From NCBI RefSeq assembly GCF_033807715.1, contig NC_084590.1:39613005-39677004 (forward strand): a DNA stretch of 64,000 nucleotides, in the 5' to 3' direction. Source of the stretch: Cololabis saira (lineage: Eukaryota > Chordata > Actinopteri > Beloniformes > Belonidae). Positions within the stretch are counted from its first letter, which is position 1, and each line of letters starts with the position of its first letter. The notes under the pieces are model-generated. The model made no database searches. It saw nothing but the letters and a program-made list of their open reading frames with translations, and was not told where the DNA came from. This document shows, piece after piece, positions 23,401 through 62,315 of this stretch. A program made the translations under genes and the position numbers.

Positions 23401-26400
23401 AAGAACAACCTGTCAGTATGTCAGTATGTGACAGCTGCAGTAATAATCTGTTGAATAGCACTTGTGTCAGTTTATGTATTATTAAAACACAAACACATGC
23501 ACAGTAATCTCAGCCTCTATCTGTGGTTATCATTGCTTTGTTTGTACATGAAATATACCGCACAATGTTTTATTATCAGTTTACAATGCTAAAAATAGCG
23601 AGTCTGGGCAGAAAGCATAGCCACCAACAAACTCTGCCGAGTTTCAAACTTGCAGCCAATTCAAATTTAAAAAGCATATTTACTGCAGTCTGAGAAATTA
23701 TCTTTTTCTTCAAGTGTTTATCTGTGAGATGGTTTATTAATTTTGGATATCAAAGCATCAGTTACTTACTGTTTAGTTAATTATCTAGTATTAAACTGTA
23801 AGCAAAGAACAAAAGATATTCAATAACTGATAAAATGTTGAGGCTGTTGCCACTCATGGTGTACTATTGCATCACAGGTCATCACTGTCTGCACTGGGGA
23901 TGGATGGTGGAAAAAAGCATGTCACACACAAGATGGGGAGAAATATGGAGGACAATTAGCTTAAAGGGGACCTATTATGGCATCTAATACCTATTTTAAA
24001 CGGGCCTTGAATGTCTTAAAAACAAGCTTTTGATTTTTTTTGCTAAATAAATTAGAAATTCAGCCTCTGAGCCATTAGCATCCCATTCTCTAACCTCATT
24101 CTCTATTGGCGCTTTTGCACTAGTCCCGCCTCCGCCCGGCTCGGCTCGGCACGGCCCCGTCTTGCGCTTTTGCACTAGGGGCTGAGACGGGTAGAGCCGC
24201 TCCAAGCCGATACTATTTCTGTAACCATTCTGGCGAGGTTCTAATCGGGCTGAGCCGGGACTATTTCTGAGGTCACCACCCTCCGCGCCATTGATTGGTC
24301 GGAGCGCAGGGCCATCATCACCCTCCACGCCTCTGATTGGTCGGGGGGCGGGGCCGTCACCACCCTCCACGCCTCTGATTGGTCGGGGGGCGGGGCCGTC
24401 AGACGTTTGAATCAGGAAGCGGGAGTCAGCGCGAGCGCGACTCGCGGCTCGCAGCGATTTTATTATACAGCACAAACGTCTGTTTGGTGATCCAACTCTG
24501 AGGTGCAGATGTTCATAAACCTGGTGGCTGACGAGAGAATTAAAAAAGGGATGTAGACGGGCTGTTTTTTTCTTAGCCGCTCGCGGCTCCAGCTGATTTC
24601 TCATCAGCGCCGACACAAACAAAGGGGTTGCGCAATCAAATACGTCACAGCAGCTTCACCCCAACCCCCCCACTTCTCCCCTGGGGGTGGAAAAACAAAT
24701 GGGGACAAAACGGGTGGAGCCGCGACGAGCCGCACCGAGCCGAGCCGGGCGGAGGCGGGACTAGTGCAAAAGCGCCATATGTGGGATTCTGAGTGGGCAG
24801 GGAGGCTATGATAATGAGGCACTGTGCTGATTCGCTGCCTGAATGACGAGATACACCGCTACGGAAAAATGGTGGAAGCTCCGGCCGGCGGAATTAGTTG
24901 TGGGCGTGGTTTCACGCATCGGAGGCCAGCCTATGTAAATCACATTTTTGTTACGTAACGACAGGAGCAGAATCTGAACGGCTCGTAGAAGTCACATCAC
25001 ACTGGATGGATCATCCAGGCGGCTGTACAGACACTGTAGAATTTGGTTGCTTTCCTCTTTCTCTGAGTTGGCAGGTTGAGGGGAGACCACTTTATATATG
25101 TTAAAGCAAGAGAAAACATGTTTTTCATAATAGGTCCCCTTTAAATACAAATTCAGCATTTACAGGAAAAAAAACATGGGGATGAAGGGGATCTTTTCTA
25201 AGATGTAGTGATGTTCTGAATTCTGAGTGAGCACTCTCGTCCATGAATATTTGTTAAACAACTAATGTGTAAATTACAAAATACACAAATTTCACCATCT
25301 AACCTGAGATCCGCTCCTTTCTCCATCCTGGTCAAATATCGTACCGCATCCTGGCAGAGACCATAACTCAGGAAAAGTACAGCGTTCTCGCTGATGTTGG
25401 CTATGAGAGCCGGGGTTGTGCCCTTGTACAGCCCGCTGAGTCCCACCTGTTTGAAGGTGGAAATAAAGCAGTGGATGAAGCCTCGGTACATTGTGGGAAA
25501 TGTCTGCATCTTCACTTTGGCGGTGTCAAATGGCTGTCCGCTCAGGACACAGGCTGTACCCCCTGAAAGTTAAGACCATAGGATCAGGAGGAGTGATGGA
25601 CATCCTTCTTTTATTAGAGGTGCATGCTCACAGACTAGACCCCAATCAGGGGCGTCAATTCAGTATGGCAAGGTACGGCAGCCGCCACACCTTGGCTTCA
25701 AGGGAAAATGTAAATGTTAGTTTTTTTAATACATTTATGGAATTACTCTGTGTCTTTGTATTGATTATTCTATTACTTAATACATATAGAATAACTACAA
25801 ATGCAAATCAGAACAACATGATCGATTTCACTAGTTATTACACTGCAAAAACTGAAAATCTTAACAAGAATATTTATCTTATTTCTAGTTAAAATGTCTA
25901 ATTTTTAGTAAAAAAAAAAACTCATTACATCTAAGACAAGACTCAAAAACAACCATTTTCACCTGTTTCAAGTAGATTTTCACTTAAAATAGGTGGAAAA
26001 ATCTGCCAGTGGAACAAGATTGTTTTGCTTGTAATGAGAAGATAAATCTTGTCCCACTGGCAGATTTTTCTACTTATTTCAAGTGAAAATTTACTTGAAA
26101 CAGGTGAACATGGTAAAATAACAAGTTATTTTTCTGGTGATGACTCTTGTTTTAAGTGTAATGAGATTTTTTGACTAAAAATTAGACATTTTAACTAGAA
26201 ATAAGACAAATATTCCTTTTTTTTGAGTTTTTGCAGTGAGTGAGACCGCATTTGAAAAAGTTCCAACTTTCTTGACCACACAGATAAGCTACATAGCAGA
26301 CTTCTGTGATAAGTATTTGCTGGACGTGTTGATTGATACTCTAGTTAAGTTCTGTGACTCGTAACCTTGCCATACCTTAGCTTCCACTGAATTGATGCCA

Positions 26401-26517
26401 CTGACCCCAATTATCCCATACAGGTTATGTTTTATTTTTGCATTTGATCACACTTAACGTACCTATTGCCCCAGCAGAGAAGTCGATGACAGCCTGGATG
26501 AGAGGATGTGGAGCCAT
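17871..26517 (-). CDS. slc25a15: Mitochondrial ornithine carrier (SLC25A15/ORC1)
   Basis: Coding exons on the minus strand, 5' to 3': 26517-26463, 25562-25304, 22951-22811, 22728-22553, 20859-20701 and 17992-17871, all GT-AG and in phase, 912 nt, 303 residues (human about 301). Three mitochondrial-carrier repeats are visible with PX[D/E]XX[K/R] signatures: PFDTAK near residue 29, PTELVK near 126 and PIDCVK near 232. Conserved stretches include [32 protein letters not shown] and [20 protein letters not shown]. The family exchanges cytosolic ornithine for matrix citrulline across the inner membrane in the urea cycle and arginine metabolism. The start ATG follows an acceptor at 26526, implying an upstream non-coding exon (26713 and above). 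The protein looks intact. Introns are loaded with nested transposons, and the last exon is bracketed by direct repeats. Confidence 0.95.
18986..19803 (+). repeat. Direct repeat copy B, inside the last slc25a15 intron
   Basis: Matches 16688-17487. Upstream, 18882-19112 reads as a short plus-strand frame ending [16 protein letters not shown] and a Lys/Phe-rich end before a stop, resembling the C-terminus of a LINE ORF2. Homology to copy A continues about 600 bp past that stop. Confidence 0.85.
20344..20436. repeat. (GT)n microsatellite
   Basis: A pure GT dinucleotide tract of about 93 bp lies in the last slc25a15 intron (17993-20700). The remainder of that intron outside repeat B shows no recognised feature. 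Confidence 0.95.
21405..22362. mobile_element. Nested TIR element carrying a 22-bp minisatellite
   Basis: Ends TACGACGGAGTATTAGGGCC and GGCCCTAATACTCCGTCGT are inverted repeats. AAAATAAG at 21397-21404 and 22363-22370 is an 8-bp duplication, suggesting a hAT-type insertion into the outer element. No transposase is present. Confidence 0.88.
21445..22321. repeat. 22-bp minisatellite with an inverted short arm
   Basis: The unit approximates TACGACTTTATTCTCGTAAT plus two more T residues. About 30 units run from about 21618 to 22321. A short left arm (21445-21515) has the same unit in inverse orientation (ACGAGAATAAAGTCATAAT), separated by about 100 bp of unrelated sequence, so the two could pair as a stem. 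Confidence 0.88.
22952..23964 (-). other. slc25a15 intron, unique part
   Basis: Left part of the intron 22952-25303. AT-rich sequence without recognisable repeats, motifs or exons; the TTAA-flanked element begins at 23965. Confidence 0.5.
23965..25140. mobile_element. TTAA-flanked element with a nested GC-rich element
   Basis: Ends AGGGGACCTATTATG and CATAATAGGTCCCCT are inverted repeats, flanked by TTAA at 23961-23964 and 25141-25144, as for piggyBac or Kolobok insertions. The AT-rich ends surround a GC-rich insertion at about 24107-24777. No transposase. Confidence 0.85.
24107..24777. mobile_element. Nested GC-rich TIR element with 42-bp tandem units
   Basis: Long inverted repeats begin TGGCGCTTTTGCACTAGTCC and end with the complement, GGACTAGTGCAAAAGCGCCA. 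Flanking TAT on both sides may be the target duplication, but its length is ambiguous. Inside, three 42-bp units start with ATTGG at 24294, 24336 and 24378; two carry GGGGCGGGGC. The 208-residue minus-strand ORF over this region is a low-complexity artefact of the GC-rich repeats. Confidence 0.75.
25647..26403. mobile_element. hAT-like element (outer)
   Basis: Ends CAGGGGCGTCAATTCAGT and ACTGAATTGATGCCACTG are near-perfect inverted repeats, with 8-bp duplications ACCCCAAT at 25639-25646 and 26404-26411. It occupies most of the slc25a15 intron 25563-26462. A fold-back element is nested inside. Confidence 0.9.
25841..26238. mobile_element. Nested fold-back element
   Basis: Starts CACTGCAAAAACTGAAAATC and ends GAGTTTTTGCAGTG. 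The arms are long and nearly complementary, including the internal AATCTGCCAGTGGAACAAGA and its complement. I could not identify a clear target duplication. Confidence 0.72.
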
Positions 26518-26525
26518 GATTAAGC

Positions 26526-26712
26526 CTGTAAATAATTGCATACAGAGATAATCAGCTTGGTGCTACTTAAGTCACGTGACTTTATACAAGCACAATAACA
26601 AACCTCAAAGGAAGGTGTAAAAAAAAAAAAAGGTCATATTCAGTGAAGATGTGTCGTCCCACAATGGGAATCGGCAGGAGACTAAATGCTCTCCAAACAC
26701 GCCCCTACTCAC
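26526..26712 (-). other. slc25a15 5' intron
   Basis: On minus, a donor CAG|GTGAGTAGG at 26712 and an acceptor TTTACAG|GC ending at 26526 define a 187-bp intron just before the start codon exon. Confidence 0.55.
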
Positions 26713-26810
26713 CTGTGCTGTGCTTCCCTGACGTGGATTAAAATCTCGAGTTCAGCTTCACGTGTGTGAAAGTGACATTTCCGCAAACAGAGTGCAGAGC
26801 TCAAGAGTAC
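26713..26810 (-). other. slc25a15: slc25a15 probable 5' non-coding exon (5' end estimated)
   Basis: The minus-strand sequence ends GCACAGCACAG before a strong GTGAGT donor. No in-frame ATG continues into the coding exon. The upstream limit is a guess. Confidence 0.45.
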
Positions 26811-26946
26811 TTTTAAGACACCCCACGTTCCCCAGTGTTTTTATGTCTCTTTTAACACTACCATACCTTTTTATTATTGACAGGCAGATCAAAAGCCTCG
26901 TAGCTCTTCCGTCTTGGCTCGACTGCACAGGTAGCACATGTTCGTG

Positions 26947-26958
26947 TGCGCAGGCGCA
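26947..26958. promoter_or_regulatory. NRF-1 site in the slc25a15 5' flank
   Basis: TGCGCAGGCGCA on plus, TGCGCCTGCGCA on minus, matches the NRF-1 binding consensus. It lies about 235 bp upstream of the presumed first-exon donor. NRF-1 commonly drives nuclear genes for mitochondrial proteins, so it fits a mitochondrial carrier. Function is inferred from motif and position. Confidence 0.55.
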
Positions 26959-28960
26959 AAACAAGACGAGACACGAGCAGGAAACTCTTGATACACTGTT
27001 AAAAATAGGACGTCTAAAAATGACGTTTCACGTGTTAACCGATGCTAAAGATAAAGTATATTTGATGTGATTCAAAGTACTTATTTTGCCTTTATTAGTT
27101 TTGACATTTCCTATTAATTCTGACTTTTAGACAAAGTATGGGGGAGTGGGGTACTGTAGCTATACAAAAATATGCTAAGACGATATCAAAATATCTTACT
27201 GAGTCTTACATAGTGCCTATAATAAAGTGACTTTCATGGCCTACTCTGGTTATATTTTGTCTTTATCAAAATAATACAAAGTACAATTGGAAAGTTACAA
27301 ATAAAAAAATCCAAATTAAATGTGGTTGGGAAAAAAAGATAGCAATACGTTTATGTGAGAAACGCAACTGTAAGGAAAGCGTGCCATGACGTCATGGCTT
27401 GAGTTTTGCGTCTATGTGTAATACCTGAGATCAGCCACAAGATGTCCCTGTACTCCACAGTTGTAAGAGGCACTCATCAATGCTGGAACTGGTTTGTTTA
27501 CTCTCTTTCATTATTATTACTGCTAGTTTTAAATATATATTCTTATATAACTGTTATGTTTTGATGGTAGCATGCAGGATGATTTATTCCCCCAGCAGAG
27601 ACCAGAATAAAAATCATCCTTCCAACAACCAAAAATTTAAAAGAAAATCACTCTTTCTTCATAACTCTGCACCTGCCATTTTTCTTCCTTTTTTACATTA
27701 TTATATGGATATGTTCAAATATTTACACGAGTCAAACAAAATCGGTCACTGTATTATGTGCAAAGGTTGAGAACTTGAGTGAGTTAGTAGGGTAATTATT
27801 AATTTCCCCTCTTGATATCACAACTCGCTGACACTTCATCTTCCACCTGAAATTACGTCAAGTTTGCAGATGTGTGTAGGCCTTGTCTTGCAAACACAGC
27901 ACATTTAGGAACTACCCACACATTCTCTGTAATGTTAAGGTGAGGTTGAGTGAAACGTCATTTGGTGATTTTTGAAGCAGATCATAGTAGACTGTCTTTC
28001 TGTAGGAGCTACCATCTTTTTTAGCTTTTTAATTGTCTGAATCTTGACCTTCTGCAAGCTCTAAAATCGAGCAAAGTGTAGTGGGATCCATGCTTCCCTT
28101 TCAAGCAGTTATTGTGCAGCTGACTTCTACACAAGCCCACATCAGACCACCTCAACAGAGGTGTTCTTATGATCAAATCTGATAAGTTTAGTTCATAAAG
28201 ATTTTGTAAGTAGATTTTCTTCTGGCGACTCTTCTAAAGTTCCTACAGCTTTAATATCGGGGCAGGGAGTGTTCACCTTCCATATTTTGTCTTGATTTTC
28301 AATTTGTTCTCAAATAAGAAGCATTATTTCCTTTTACCAAAAATTGACACAATTTCCTGATGTATTAGTGAAATAACTGCAACACAGTTATCTCAAAAAA
28401 TAGCCACAAGAATATCTACCAAAAGCAGTTAATAGATGTGTTCAAAGCAGCCTGTTTAAGGGGGGGCTGGAGAGAGCTTTTTAGCTCCCCATCTCAGAGC
28501 TTCAAGATGTGCTTCTGTCCAAAATCCATGCTACAACTTTACTTTCCCACTTCTGAATTATAGCAGATGCATCTTGATTTGATGTTGGGTAGAAAATAAA
28601 CATGGGGAAGCTGGATACATCTACAGTGATTTATGCTTTATGACAAAGTTTATGATGTCGCACCATGTTGTAAATGTGAATGGCTCACTGGCTGAGAAAC
28701 TTCCACACCAAGGGCCTGATTTGGAAGTCACCCCAGACAGCCACATCTATGCTCTGAAGCTCAGAAAATAAAGTTGTTGTTTTTCATAATCTGTCTTTAA
28801 ATGACATTTTATATGGTGGAAATAAAAGCTGTAAATACTATGATCTGTTTCCCCCCATACTTTATCTATTAACCGAGTTTGTAGCCCGTCAATACAGCTG
28901 TATTTACCATTTAATAATGAACGGACTTTTTTTTTTTTTTTTTTTTTTTAGTATTAAGTC
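26959..28960. other. Divergent intergenic region slc25a15 / foxo1
   Basis: Mostly AT-rich sequence with no exon, tRNA or intact repeat that I can support. A T-run lies at 28927-28949. It must contain the distal regulatory sequence of two divergent genes, but no motif stands out besides the NRF-1 site next to it. Confidence 0.5.
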
Positions 28961-28974
28961 TTTCGACCGCTTTC

Positions 28975-29013
28975 ATTGGCTCTTTTCGTACGTCAATCAA
29001 AAAAAGTGGGCGG
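28975..29013 (+). promoter_or_regulatory. Probable foxo1 proximal promoter motifs
   Basis: ATTGG (reverse CCAAT box) at 28975-28979 and a GC-box-like GTGGGCGG at 29007-29013 lie about 400-440 bp before the foxo1 start codon, after which base composition becomes GC-rich. The transcription start is not known. Confidence 0.35.
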
Positions 29014-29414
29014 TGTCAGCTGGCAAATGAGACTTCCAGTAAAAGTCCTCACATGCTGTTCAACACAGAGTCAACAGGCTGAACCGGGTTCGGACGGGAC
29101 ATCACTACGACTGGATAACAAAAACAAACCTGTGCTCCACAGACTCCTGCCACTTACCCGAACTTTATTTCCACCTGAAAAGCTCTCTAGACGCAAAACT
29201 TTTTCGTGACAGTTTAACACGGGTTTCCAGCGTTTTTTGGGATGTGACATCCAAGTGGAGACTTTGCGCGCAGGCGGAGCTCCGCGTCCCCCGGTCAGAC
29301 TTGCGTTAGTTCACGGCGAACTTGCTCACTTTCGAAGCTTTTTTTTTTTTTTTTTTTTATGGTTACATTTAAATGACAGAGTAGCACTTGTATCAATTCA
29401 CCTCTCCCTCGAGC
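29014..29414 (+). other. foxo1: foxo1 presumed 5' leader with short upstream ORFs
   Basis: If transcription starts near 29014-29200, the leader contains an ATG-TGA start-stop pair at 29242-29247, a five-codon uORF at 29359-29376 and an overlapping three-codon uORF at 29373-29384, the last ending 30 nt before the start codon. A run of T residues (29339-29358) precedes them. Confidence 0.4.
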
Positions 29415-59033
<29,619 letters not shown>

Positions 59034-59436
59034 GAACTGCAACAGGAAACAAGTCCCGTTCAGCTCATTTTGTTGTTGGCGTTTAGCAAAAGACACAAAC
59101 TGATTTTAGACGGAAAGTCGCCCCCCCACTCCCCCTACAACACCTTTCAGGTGCGATCCAGCAACATTCCCGTTTCCTGAAAGTACCTCTCAAGTACGAT
59201 TCACTTCAGCAGCAGACCGCCGCTGGTCGCGACCAGCTGCGGAAAAATCCTCACGAGGTCCCCTGAAATTGAAACCAGGTTTATTTTTCGAATATCAAAG
59301 TCTGCACAAGTGCCAAACATTTTTGCCTAAACGAAAGAGCCAAAACTGAAACACACATTTGGAGTTTGGAGTTTTACAGATACTGTAAAGCAGATGAATT
59401 TATTGGTTTTTGCCAGAGACACTGCCGAATACATCT

Positions 59437-59443
59437 CATCATT

Positions 59444-59515
<72 letters not shown>
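59437..59515. repeat. (CAT)n trinucleotide repeat in foxo1 3'UTR
   Basis: About 25 ATC/CAT units followed by a short GCA run. The poly-Ile and poly-Ser ORFs are artefacts. Confidence 0.95.
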
Positions 59516-59704
59516 GGCAGTAGCAGCAGCAGCAGCACAAACTCACCTTATTTATCATTTCATCAATAAAGCTTTTTGTACGTACAAGTTATAACCCATT
59601 ACTGCTACAGGCGGCTCATGAGTTTGTGGAGTTAAATGCTAAAAATTGAGCTCAGACGACCCTTTCGCTACGTTGCATCATCATAACATACATATTTGCC
59701 TGAA

Positions 59705-59910
59705 TGTACATAATGTAATCATAGAGTTTGTAAAATCAGGTCTCTTGTTGTGTATTTTTTTAAGTTTGTAAATACTGTTTACAAAAATGGAAGCAAAAAC
59801 CAAGCCAGCAGATATGAGCTCACACAGAAACTGGATCCGAGTCGGGGGGGGGGGGACAGGTCAGCCAGGCGGGAAAAATTGATATTACACCTTCTGCTTT
59901 CGTGTACATA
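59705..59910 (+). promoter_or_regulatory. Cluster of three Pumilio recognition elements
   Basis: TGTACATA at 59705-59712, TGTAAATA at 59767-59774 and TGTACATA at 59903-59910 match UGUANAUA. Pumilio proteins bind such sites in 3'UTRs to repress or destabilise mRNA. Binding is inferred from motif only. Confidence 0.45.
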
Positions 59911-61470
59911 CATTAAGAATGTATATTGAAATGATGTAGTAGATGTTTACTAGATTTTAGAATATATTTGAGAGCTAAGTTATTTGTGGTTAATATAGAT
60001 TTATTGTGGTGCAAAACCCTGCACGCAGACATCCGAATTGTTCTGTTACGTGTCACTCTGAACCTTAATACCACAGGGGCCTACTCGTTGTGCCTAACAC
60101 GTTTGAACCGCTGGCTGGAAAGGTTCAGTATTTGAAACGACCACGGTCCAGAAGATACACAAATCCAGCAGTCTTGAAGAAGAAAAGTTGTTATTTTTTT
60201 TCGATTTCTTGCTTTTGCCTTTTTTTTTTGTTTTTTTTTTGCAGAATTTAAGAAGAAAGTGTAAATTGTTATAGTTTTGGTTTCCTGAATACATTTTTGG
60301 AGCTCCGGACGTTACAAAGTCAAGATAGTTTTGTCAGTGCTACTGCTGTTTTAATGCAAGTAATCAGCCTGTGCCCTGCTCACTTTTTAGTGCTTTTTGA
60401 GATTTATTCAGAAAAGTAGAATTGTTTTTAATCCAAAGGAGCCTTCTAATGCTGTCCTACAGCCTCACTGCTTTCCCTCTGCCCCTGCTACCTCTGCGTC
60501 TCATTGTCTTTACGAACATACAATAGTCATCTTTCCTCTAATGACGAGTCTGTCGTTGTTATTTTTGTTTCCCCTAAAAAAGAAACACTTAAGCATCTGA
60601 TCTTGGCTTGTATATTTGCATTTTAAATCTTTCTTTTCCCACTTATTTCTGTACTAACAGACATTTCAGCTCGCCAGAAACTCTAGAAAAAAATGTAGAG
60701 AGAAGTCTAAAAAGATGACTGCCTCTGATGAAATCAACTTATCTGATGGTTGGAAGACCAAGCCGCTCAGAGATAAAACAAATCTATTTAACATGAATGT
60801 TTATTGCATGATTTATCGGGAAGCCACATTTATCAGCAGTCAATCCTGCCCCAGCCTGCATTCATAAGTGGGCCCCATATGACTTAAAAGTGGGCTTAAA
60901 GATGGGTCATGGCCATGGTGACCGTACATGCATTTGCCCGCATGGACACAGAGTGGGATCTGTTTTGTTTTTCTTTTTTCTAATGTGGGCCATATGTTAC
61001 TGAAACTATATGGAACCCTCACACCCTTTTTCTTAGCTCATGCACATTTCCCGAATATTTGGCCTCAGCGCCATTGGCCTCTCACCAGTTTCAAGCCCAA
61101 GCCCACTCTCTACCCAAGTATGGGGCTCACATGGGCTGGCTGGGGTGATTGTATTTTTTTATTTAAGCCATATCACCAAGTTATATGCTCCTAAACTACA
61201 GACGACAGCTCTGTGATGAGAGTAGTTTGTTTTATTTTTGAAAATTTGCATCGTTTAGACCAAGTGATCTGGAGCAAGTACACCTAAAGAAGGTAGTTTT
61301 TTTATTTTTGTTTACCATTTAAAAGGCAGAGGAGCCCAAAAAAGAAGCTGCTGTTTGGCTTTGTCGCCAGATGTTGCCTTTTCTTAACCAATCATGCCAC
61401 AGTGTACTATAGCCACACATGCCTTTGAAGTCAAAATGATATATTTAGCGTTTTTATCATGTGCATGTAC

Positions 61471-61605
<135 letters not shown>

Positions 61606-62294
61606 TTCGTGCCGGTCACTCAAGTCATTAACTGTAATGAATACATGTAGGTTTACTCTAAAATGTAAAGAGCTGTACTAAATAAATTATATCTCTACAT
61701 TTTCAAATGATTGAATCTATGCATTGTACTCCTTAATTCTATGTTGCTGTTATTATATTTTCTTTTCCCTTGAAGTTTTAACAGAGATATTTTATTGTAT
61801 CATAGCGCTGTGAGATGTTACGGTGTTGTTGTCGTCAAAACTCTATGTTTCAGATTGTTATATGGGAGGAATAAAAAGAAGTTTATTTAGCAAACTAGAT
61901 GATGCAGTGATTGATCCGCTAAGCTTTTGTTAACTGACAATGTTGTCGTATTCAGCTACGGTTTTTAGAAAACGGCATCAAAAAAACAAATTACTGAAAG
62001 AAAAAAAAAAAAGAGAAGTTAAGATTTATTGCATTTTTAAAATGAAACCCACAATATTTATTAATGCGAGAAGTCCTGCTCAAGATGCATATTTTGGACC
62101 AATTTAGATATTGCACTTTTATTCACATTTTATAACAAAGGGCTCCTCATAGAAAGAGGAAGAATTCCCATGACTTATTTTAGAAGAAAAATCTGTTACA
62201 TTTACCTTATACAGGAGATAAATTGTAATTGTGGCATGTGATTTGCAATCAATAAGAATATGTAAATTGTTCTATATTAATGTTTTAAAACTTA

Positions 62295-62300
62295 AATAAA
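62295..62300 (+). terminator. Candidate distal poly(A) signal of foxo1
   Basis: AATAAA about 3.26 kb after the stop, followed by TGT-rich sequence. An early alternative is 59565-59570. Confidence 0.45.
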
Positions 62301-62315
62301 TGTACTTCTGTGTAA

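Noticed and set aside
23996..24622. A 208-residue minus-strand ORF
   Set aside because: It covers the GC-rich nested element and its 42-bp repeats, producing repeated [13 protein letters not shown] motifs. It has no known domain and crosses element boundaries.
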